This document shows positions 7,078-11,842 of a stretch of DNA of 11,842 bases, in pieces (position 1 is the first letter of the stretch; every line of letters begins with the position of its first letter). The stretch is from an uncultured Paracoccaceae bacterium (GTDB taxonomy: Bacteria > Pseudomonadota > Alphaproteobacteria > Rhodobacterales > Rhodobacteraceae). The stretch covers positions 1 to 11,842 of the forward strand of contig CAJXHQ010000043.1 of assembly GCA_913054485.1 (NCBI GenBank). The letters run 5' to 3'. Position numbers and translations under genes: made by a program. The notes beneath the pieces were generated by a model. The model made no database searches, was not told the DNA's origin, and saw nothing but the letters and a program-made list of their open reading frames with translations.

Positions 7078-7737
7078 ATGAATACCGACCGCTGCAACAG
7101 CAAACCCGCAGACCTCATCGAAAAAGATGAGCGCGCTTTCCTTTCCGATCCCGCTTGCCCCCTGGTTGCAACCCACGACGTCCAGACGATGATCGAAGAG
7201 CACATCGCCGACGCCGCGGACCACCCGTGCCACATCGAGGCATTGGACCTCGCAATCGGTCACCTGATGCACGCCAATGACTGGCGCAAGCTGCAAGAGC
7301 GCAAGGCGCTGGGCGTCCTCAAATTCTCGCCGCTAGCTGCTAGCGCCTGCGTCGAACCGCTGCACAGCACCGGGCTGAAAACGCCCGTCTGGGCGAAGGG
7401 CCATGTGCTGGCCCTTTACCGCGCCGCCCGGTTTTGGCTGATGGGGGCTGAATTCGCCGCCCTGCACTGCACCGGCACCGAGCGCGGGGAGCGCCTCTAT
7501 GCCGCCCGTCGGCGCTGGAACGCCGATGTCGAACGCATCCAAAGCGCTAGCGCTGACGCTGGCATGCAGATCCTGCTTACGGCCGTGTCCGCCGAGAACC
7601 GGCGCCGAACCGAGGCATGGAAGCGAAGCCTCGCAAGCCACCACGCCGCCAACCGCCCCGCCGCCCAGCGCACAGCTGACTCCGATACCGGCGGCTGGCC
7701 ACGGTTCTCCGACGCAGCGTGCGGGGTGTCGGCATGA
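7078..7737 (+). CDS. hypothetical protein, first gene of the rightward (structural-side) operon
   Basis: I do not recognise a family. The 219-residue product opens MNTDRCNSKPADLIEKDERAF, is mixed alpha-helical, and has a His/Asp-rich region (HIADAADHPCHIEALDLAIGH) near residues 42-62. The region near 130-190 is basic and helical (AARRRWNADVERIQ, ENRRRTEAWKRSL). The last 35 residues are low-complexity and probably disordered. No membrane segment or signal peptide is seen. The start is ATG 7078, with AAGAGG (7064-7069) 8 bases ahead; the TTG at 7060 in the same frame has no such site. Its stop overlaps the next start (ATGA), so the two are likely translationally coupled. Position before the portal gene suggests a phage-related role, which is inference. 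Confidence 0.65.
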   Translation: MNTDRCNSKPADLIEKDERAFLSDPACPLVATHDVQTMIEEHIADAADHPCHIEALDLAIGHLMHANDWRKLQERKALGVLKFSPLAASACVEPLHSTGLKTPVWAKGHVLALYRAARFWLMGAEFAALHCTGTERGERLYAARRRWNADVERIQSASADAGMQILLTAVSAENRRRTEAWKRSLASHHAANRPAAQRTADSDTGGWPRFSDAACGVSA

Positions 7738-8099
7738 GCGCCAGCCGCGCGCCCGCACCCGTTTCCACCATGGAATCCCCCGGCGCAATCAAGCCGGGGA
7801 TGACTCTCGCCGAGGCGATGCGCGTCCGTGGGATTGTCTGGGGCGGCATGAACACCTCCGCAGGCATCAAAACCCTGCTGATCGACGGCGGCCTGCAGGC
7901 GGACGGAACAATGCGCGTGATCTGGGCGGAGCCCCTGCCCTCTACCGTCTGGGGCGACATGCTGGACGCCAAGTATACAGACCTGCTGGACCCGCTTTCT
8001 GCCGCCGCGCAGGCCTGCCCGCTCACGCCCGACGCCCTGGATGAGCTTTGCCTCCTTGTCGAAGACGGCGCGTCTGCCGACTTCGAGGTCGGCTTCTGA
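7734..8099 (+). CDS. hypothetical protein upstream of the portal gene
   Basis: I do not recognise a family. The predicted protein has 121 residues. Ala/Pro-rich residues 1-20 are followed by a compact, probably folded region: GMTLAEAMRVRGIVWGGMN, then a hydrophobic strand pattern (IKTLLIDGGLQ, MRVIWAEPLPS), then an acidic helical end (DALDELCLLVEDG). The start ATG 7734 overlaps the upstream stop as ATGA, with GGGG about 8 bases ahead; the GTG at 7719 in the same frame is less likely. It sits 62 bases before the portal start. Small genes in this place in lambda-like phages can be head-completion or packaging accessory proteins, but nothing in the sequence shows that. Confidence 0.6.
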   Translation: MSASRAPAPVSTMESPGAIKPGMTLAEAMRVRGIVWGGMNTSAGIKTLLIDGGLQADGTMRVIWAEPLPSTVWGDMLDAKYTDLLDPLSAAAQACPLTPDALDELCLLVEDGASADFEVGF

Positions 8100-8101
8100 T
8101 C

Positions 8102-8135
8102 ACCTGAACCCAGCAACCTGAACCGCAACCTGAAC
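8102..8135 (+). repeat. three short direct repeats ACCTGAAC(C) ahead of the portal gene
   Basis: ACCTGAACC occurs at 8102-8110 and 8116-8124, and ACCTGAAC at 8128-8135, within the 62-base gap before the portal start. Spacing is 14 and 12 bases, so it is not a strict tandem repeat. No good ribosome site is present before ATG 8162; the nearest is GGAA about 11 bases away. The repeat could be slippage-derived filler or a binding site. Confidence 0.6.
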
Positions 8136-8161
8136 ACCCCAGCACCGGAACCTAAGCCCCC

Positions 8162-10018
8162 ATGTTTGAACGACTCAAATCCGCCATCTCTGGCGCCCCC
8201 GCATCCATCCCCGAGACCATCCCCGAAGCTGCCGCGGAGATCATCGACTCGCCCAGCCTACATGATCGCTTGAATCCCTCTGCATATCACCAGCACGCCC
8301 TGCCCGAGCAACAGGCGGGCTATCAGGCTGGCGATAATCACGGCGGCGACGCTGGTGCAGCTGCCGATCTCGGCTGCTGGGGTGGCCCTCCGCAGTCGGT
8401 TGATCTGGACGTCGCCCAGGCGGGCGAGACCGCCACCGGGCGCGTGATCGACCTTCAGAACAATTCCTCCAATGAAGCCGGCGCGATGCAGCAGCACGTC
8501 GCGGCCATCGTCGGGCCGCACGGCCTGAAGCTGAGCGCCCGCCCCGACTGGCGCGCAATCCCCGGCGGCACCGAAGACTGGGCGCGCGAATTCGCAGCTA
8601 CGCTTGAGTCTGAGTGGCGCGGCTACACCTCCAGCGACGCGAACAGCGTTGATATTCGCCGGATTTTGAACTGGCCGGCGCTCAGTGCGACGCTGACGCA
8701 ATCGGCGATGCAGCACGGCGAGATCCTGGCGTCGTTCGAGCCGCGGCGCAGCCCGCTGCCAGGAGAGATGCAGACGGCGTTCCGCATCATCGACCCGTCG
8801 CGCCTGTCCGATCCCAAGGATAACCCGACCGCCATGCGCGACCGCGACATCCGTCAGGGCGTGGAGTACAACAGCCAGGGCGAGCCGATTGCATACTGGA
8901 TTGCCAGCCGGCATCCCCGTGACCTCGCTCCCAGCACCGGGCGCAGCGCCCAGCGCAGCAAGCTGAAGTGGACCCGATACCCCAAGTGGGGCCGCAACGG
9001 CCGCATGCGGATCTTCCACGCCCTGGACCCCACGAGGGCGGAACAAAGTCGCGGCATCAGCCCGCTGGTTGCCAGCCTTCGCGCTGCCCGAATGCTGAAG
9101 CGCACAGAGGATGCGACCCTGCAGGCTGCGGTTCTTCAGTCGGTGATGGCTGTCGTGGTCCGCAGCAACGCCTCATGGTCCGATGTCGCGACGGCGCTGG
9201 GTGCCCAAAGCACAGACCCGCAAAGCGACGGTGTGAGCAATTTCCTCTCCGCCATGCAGAAGTTTCAAGCTGCGCGTGGATCTTTTTACGCGGCGAACCA
9301 ACCGAAGGTGAGCGGACACAACGCCAAAGTCGTGCATATGCTCCCTGATGAAGATTTAGAGATGAAAGCCGCTGCGGCCGGCAATGTCGAGATCGCCGGC
9401 TTCCTCAAAGAGATGCGCGCAGGTGTCGCCAGCAACCACGGCCTTGGCTTGGCAGAATACAGCGGCGATTTCAGTAAGGTTTCGTTCTCCGCAGCCAAGG
9501 TGTCCGGTGCCCTCTCTGCCCGCATTCAGGCGGGCCGCAGGGAACGCCTAATCACTCCCACCTGCCGCTGGATGTTCGGCGCGTTTGTCGAGGAGCTGCT
9601 GATCCGGCGCCTGGATCTTCTGCCGCGCGAGGCCACGTTCTACGGCCCGGAGCGGAACGCGATCCTGCGCAGTGTCTGGACAGGCCCGCCGGTCATCGAA
9701 CCTGATCCATCCAAGGCAGCCAAAGCCGCGGACCAGCGCCTCAGCAGCGGCTATTCCAGCCTTGAGCGTGAGGCAGCGCTCATCGGCGAGGACTATGAGG
9801 AGCTGATTTATCAGCAGGCCCGCGAACTGAGACTCAAGGAAGAGCTCGGCCTCTTCGAACTTGAGGCCAAGCAATCCGCAGCCCGCACCAGCCAGACGGC
9901 ACTAGATGCCGGTGATCTCGATGACGACGACGACGGCGAGCTCGGTAACAGCGACGACGACAACGGCAGTGGCGACAACGGCGCCCAGCGCAGCACGAAG
10001 GAAGGCAATGATGCTTGA
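8162..10018 (+). CDS. phage portal protein, lambda family
   Basis: The product has 618 residues. It matches lambda gpB-type portals (Phage_portal_2), which form the dodecameric ring at the capsid vertex through which DNA is packaged and to which the tail binds. Visible landmarks: IVGPHGLKLSARPD at 116-129, DPSRLSDP at 211-218, GVEYNSQGEPIAYWI at 233-247, FHALDPTRAEQSRGISPL at 285-302 (the typical R..Q.RG.S segment), YSGDFSKVSFSAAK at 433-446, and DPSKAAKAA at 515-523. The C-terminus is extended and ends in an Asp-rich tail (about 584-604), making the protein somewhat longer than I expect for the family. ATG 8162 is the first start in the frame; its ribosome site is weak. No terminase is found upstream and no protease or capsid gene downstream, so it stands alone among virion genes here. 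It overlaps the next gene by 11 bases. Confidence 0.88.
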   Translation: MFERLKSAISGAPASIPETIPEAAAEIIDSPSLHDRLNPSAYHQHALPEQQAGYQAGDNHGGDAGAAADLGCWGGPPQSVDLDVAQAGETATGRVIDLQNNSSNEAGAMQQHVAAIVGPHGLKLSARPDWRAIPGGTEDWAREFAATLESEWRGYTSSDANSVDIRRILNWPALSATLTQSAMQHGEILASFEPRRSPLPGEMQTAFRIIDPSRLSDPKDNPTAMRDRDIRQGVEYNSQGEPIAYWIASRHPRDLAPSTGRSAQRSKLKWTRYPKWGRNGRMRIFHALDPTRAEQSRGISPLVASLRAARMLKRTEDATLQAAVLQSVMAVVVRSNASWSDVATALGAQSTDPQSDGVSNFLSAMQKFQAARGSFYAANQPKVSGHNAKVVHMLPDEDLEMKAAAAGNVEIAGFLKEMRAGVASNHGLGLAEYSGDFSKVSFSAAKVSGALSARIQAGRRERLITPTCRWMFGAFVEELLIRRLDLLPREATFYGPERNAILRSVWTGPPVIEPDPSKAAKAADQRLSSGYSSLEREAALIGEDYEELIYQQARELRLKEELGLFELEAKQSAARTSQTALDAGDLDDDDDGELGNSDDDNGSGDNGAQRSTKEGNDA

Positions 10019-10232
10019 TCAGAACCTGACCCCCGCCCAAATCGCAGCCCTCGCCGATTTAGCTGACGACGCCGCCGGCGTGGCTGAACAGCCCCTGCCT
10101 GAGTGGATGACCGCAGACCTGCCGGAGGGCGACTTCGAACCCATCGCCACCCGCGTTGAACTGGAGCGGCACCTCCTCGCAGAGGCGGTTATCGTCGCAA
10201 CGGACAACCGCAGCCCCTGCCCGACCGTTTAG
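10008..10232 (+). CDS. small hypothetical protein after the portal, probably truncated by a TAG
   Basis: The predicted protein has 74 residues (MMLDQNLTPAQIAALADLAD...) and is acidic and helical. It starts at ATG 10008, or at the adjacent ATG 10011, inside the end of the portal gene, with AAGGAAGG just upstream. I do not recognise it. By position it could correspond to a small head-completion or joining protein, but that is a guess. The ORF ends at TAG 10230-10232. The same frame then continues 19 codons (AFLGEDLPPVTLPASAVLP) to a TGA at 10290-10292, which overlaps the ATG of the next small ORF as ATGA. That tight overlap suggests the gene originally ended there and that the TAG is a nonsense mutation, for example from CAG. 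Confidence 0.55.
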   Translation: MMLDQNLTPAQIAALADLADDAAGVAEQPLPEWMTADLPEGDFEPIATRVELERHLLAEAVIVATDNRSPCPTV

Positions 10233-10288
10233 GCGTTTCTTGGCGAAGACCTGCCGCCGGTGACCCTGCCTGCATCGGCGGTGCTGCC

Positions 10289-10366
10289 ATGACCGCCCGC
10301 ATGTCCCGGCTCCGGTTTGCAGCAGGTCGGCTGGCCTTACTCGCTTGGGGCCTCGGGTTCCGCTGA
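10289..10366 (+). CDS. tiny ORF (25 codons) at the end of the rightward operon
   Basis: The encoded peptide begins MTARMSRLRF and ends LALLAWGLGFR: basic at the N-terminus, hydrophobic at the C-terminus. Its ATG overlaps, as ATGA, the TGA that closes the extended frame of the upstream gene. Such coupling is the main support for it being real. No strong ribosome site is visible. The hydrophobic stretch is too short to be confident of membrane insertion, and no family is recognised. It ends 8 bases before the hairpin that closes this block. Confidence 0.35.
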   Translation: MTARMSRLRFAAGRLALLAWGLGFR

Positions 10367-10368
10367 CA

Positions 10369-10397
10369 CAAAAAGGGCGGCTCTCAGGGGCCGCCCT
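10369..10397 (-). terminator. strong intrinsic terminator of the leftward 65-aa gene
   Basis: Read leftward, stem AGGGCGGC (10397-10390) pairs with GCCGCCCT (10381-10374) around an 8-base loop and is followed at once by TTTTTGTG. This is a classic factor-independent terminator about 25 bases past the stop of the 10422-10619 gene. In the rightward direction the stem is preceded by an A tract but lacks a clear T run, so it may only partly stop rightward transcripts. Confidence 0.8.
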
Positions 10398-10421
10398 ATC
10401 TGATTCTGGTGTTCCGGGTGT

Positions 10422-10619
10422 TCAGGCCGCCAGCGCGGCCATCTCATCCGCGTATCGCTGGCGTTCAATCTGCAGCTCGTCGCGACGGGCTTCAAGTTCA
10501 GCGAGTTCCAGATCCACATCCGCGATGAGGCCGGCTAGATCCTCCTGGCTTCTCGGCTGCGCGCTGATGCAGGTCTTCGGGTCGGAGTAGTCTTTGACGG
10601 TGCTGGTGGTGGTGGTCAT
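10422..10619 (-). CDS. small coiled-coil hypothetical protein (65 aa)
   Basis: The product has a Thr-rich polar N-terminus (MTTTTSTVKDYSDPKTC) and a single amphipathic helix from about residue 24 to the end (EDLAGLIADVDLELAELEARRDELQ..., written here in part) with heptad spacing of Leu/Ile. It is probably an oligomerising coiled coil. The start ATG 10619 is well supported by AAGGA (10632-10628) 8 bases upstream, and a strong terminator follows the stop. It is therefore probably a self-contained transcription unit facing the structural genes. The family is not recognised. Small leftward genes beside an integrase are often regulatory or accessory, but no DNA-binding motif is visible here. Confidence 0.65.
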   Translation of the reverse strand: MTTTTSTVKDYSDPKTCISAQPRSQEDLAGLIADVDLELAELEARRDELQIERQRYADEMAALAA

Positions 10620-11048
10620 CGTGGTGATCCTTGGTTGATTGCGATGCCCAACAGCTAGCGCGAGCCAAAATGATTCGCAAGTCTTTGTTTTTAAATGATA
10701 AACTTACCAAATTGGCAAGTCGGAGCGGCAAGATCCGGCAATGCAGACCGGTTGCCGACCGGGTGCCTTACTGGGGCGATGGTAAGCGCACTGATGGTCG
10801 CAAACGATACGATAGAGTCAACGCCTTGGCGTAAGCTTATCGCATCACCCGGATGATGATTCGCATCTTTTGACGCCCAGCGCGTTACAGCATTGCGGTC
10901 TGCGCTGCAATACCCTAAATTCACTATTTCTGTGTCTTTAAAAGGGCTGTTTGTGTCTATGGTTTTTCGCAAAGCCCCTTGTTTTAATGCGTCTTTGACC
11001 TTAGTTTATAGGACAGACAATCTAGTTATCACAAAGGAACTCGACACT
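10620..11048. other. 429-bp AT-richer intergenic region upstream of the integrase
   Basis: No convincing gene is seen. It should hold the divergent promoters of the 65-aa gene and the integrase. It may also hold the recombination site or arm-type sites that tyrosine recombinases bind near their own gene. Seen directly: the 10-mer ATGATTCGCA twice in the same orientation (10670-10679 and 10856-10865), a near-palindrome ACGCCTTGGCGT (10821-10832) followed by TAAGCTTA, and CGGCAA facing TTGCCG around 10736-10757. A leftward 93-codon ORF with a TTG start crosses it but lacks good start signals. No tRNA was recognised. Confidence 0.5.
10995..11023 (+). promoter_or_regulatory. possible integrase promoter
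   Basis: TTGACC (10995-11000) matches a -35 box well; 17 bases on lies CAATCT (11018-11023), a poor -10 (AATCTA with an 18-base gap is equal). It lies about 25 bases before the integrase ATG. The ribosome site AAAGGA (11033-11038) precedes ATG 11049 by 10 bases. Confidence 0.35.
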
Positions 11049-11842
11049 ATGGCAACCGCACCTCGCAACGCTGACTTGGAAAAGCTCGCCGCTGGAGATT
11101 GGAGCCTCGGCGCCGGCCTCTTCCTCCGCGTCTCGCGGGACGGCATAAAGCGGGGGTGGCTGTATCGCGCCCGCCCCTACTCTGGCGCTGCGCCGAAGAT
11201 GTTCAAGATTGGCTCCCTACCGCCGATGTCCGAAGGCGACGCCATGAACCGCGTCAAGGCGATAAAGGCGGCCGTTGCCGAGGGTGCCGAGCTGGAGAAA
11301 TTCATCCGCCTGACCGATGGCATTGCGGACCTGAACAAGTTGACCGTCAAGGGCGCGGCCGAGCGCGTCCATGCCCGCATGTCTGAGGCCGAAGGCGGCA
11401 AGCGCACAACAGAAGCCCACCTCGCCCGCTGGATGCGCTCCATGGAACTGCACCTGCTGCCGCAGATTGGCGCGCTTCCGATTGCCGACGTCACTGCTCC
11501 GATGCTGGCAGAGGCGATCGGTAAGATCTGGCGCGAGAACAACGTCACCGCCCGCCGGATCATCGGGCAGTATGGCGCGTGCTTCGACTATGCGCAGGCG
11601 GCTGGCTCCATCCCCATGGAGCGCCGGAACATCGCCGAACTGGTGGAGCAGCTCCTCCCGAAGGTGGAGGCGAAGGTCAGACATTTTGACGCTCTGGCAC
11701 CCGAATCCGTGGGCGAATTTTACGCGGCCGTGCGCGATCTGGGCGACTCCGCCACCACCCTCGCCTTCCGCTTCCTGATCCTGACCGGCGTCCGGTCCGG
11801 TGAAGCCCGTGGTGCCCGCTGGTCGGAGATCGACATGCACGG
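11049..11842 (+). CDS. tyrosine recombinase / phage integrase (P4 type), 3' end outside the window
   Basis: 264 full codons are present and the frame is still open at the window edge, so the gene is partial by position, not by mutation. The N-terminal ~80 residues resemble the DUF4102-type arm-binding domain of P4-like integrases (LGAGLFLRVSRDG, GWLYRARPYSG, KMFKIGSLPPMSEGDA). Residues about 95-200 fit the SAM-like core-binding domain (RTTEAHLARWMRSMELHLLPQIG). The catalytic domain begins near 215 and includes FLILTGVRSGEARGARWSEID, with R249 as the first catalytic Arg. The HxxR and Tyr motifs must lie beyond the window. The enzyme would integrate and excise the element by site-specific recombination, often at a tRNA gene. 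The start ATG has AAAGGA 10 bases ahead and a TTGACC -35-like box. It is separated from the other genes and so is independently transcribed. Confidence 0.88.
   Translation, partial: MATAPRNADLEKLAAGDWSLGAGLFLRVSRDGIKRGWLYRARPYSGAAPKMFKIGSLPPMSEGDAMNRVKAIKAAVAEGAELEKFIRLTDGIADLNKLTVKGAAERVHARMSEAEGGKRTTEAHLARWMRSMELHLLPQIGALPIADVTAPMLAEAIGKIWRENNVTARRIIGQYGACFDYAQAAGSIPMERRNIAELVEQLLPKVEAKVRHFDALAPESVGEFYAAVRDLGDSATTLAFRFLILTGVRSGEARGARWSEIDMH

Noticed and set aside
7330-7555. Perfect short palindromes GCTAGC-type at 7331-7344 and AGCGCTAGCGCT near 7542-7553
   Set aside because: They are short, within the coding frame of the 219-aa protein, and of a kind expected by chance in GC-rich codons.
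10631-10834. Rightward 67-codon ORF in the same gap
   Set aside because: It begins at a TTG without a ribosome site, overlaps the region expected to hold the 65-aa gene promoter, and shows no family features.
10691-10972. Leftward 93-codon ORF in the gap before the integrase
   Set aside because: It has a TTG start with GGGG only a few bases away, no recognisable family, an AT-richer composition unlike nearby genes, and overlap with the probable promoter region.
1-11842. CRISPR array, tRNA or rRNA genes, insertion sequence
   Set aside because: I saw no regularly spaced repeats, no cloverleaf-like or rRNA sequence, and no transposase motifs on either strand.

Overview
The window looks like part of an integrated mobile element (prophage or phage satellite) in a GC-rich alphaproteobacterium, probably of the Rhodobacterales. 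The taxonomic guess is inference: it rests on GC-rich coding sequence and on the style of the proteins (P4-type integrase, Prim-Pol/PriCT-2 primase with a partner helicase, lambda-type portal, alphaproteobacterial-type small XRE regulator). No host housekeeping gene or tRNA was recognised.

Layout. (1) Leftward block, 6795 down to 71: a small winged-HTH protein, then a bifunctional primase/polymerase, then a helicase in two overlapping frames, then a coiled-coil protein of unknown function, then a small XRE-type regulator. Primase and helicase share one base (TGATG), so they are probably translationally coupled. (2) A 282-bp divergent gap (6796-7077) with a promoter for the leftward block. (3) Rightward block, 7078 to 10366: two unknown proteins joined by an ATGA overlap, a lambda-family portal protein, a small protein probably cut short by a TAG, and a 25-codon ORF. 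(4) A leftward 65-aa coiled-coil gene with a strong intrinsic terminator. (5) A 429-bp AT-richer gap, then a rightward tyrosine recombinase gene (start 11049) that runs off the window; only its first catalytic Arg is inside.

How the genes fit together (inference): the recombinase integrates the element, the HTH and XRE proteins control it, and primase plus helicase replicate it. The portal is the only recognisable virion gene: no terminase large subunit, maturation protease or capsid gene is seen beside it. This suggests either a decaying prophage or a satellite that keeps one structural gene.

Most worth a second look: a 145-bp multi-stem inverted repeat at 1331-1475 that is read straight through by the helicase C-terminal frame; a +1 frame change that splits the helicase before its motif VI, at a C5 run; two further in-frame stops that look like interruptions (TAA at 1228, TAG at 10230); a TOPRIM-like domain in the primase whose acidic residues appear to be lost; and a shared AGACGACA box upstream of both the HTH gene and the primase gene.
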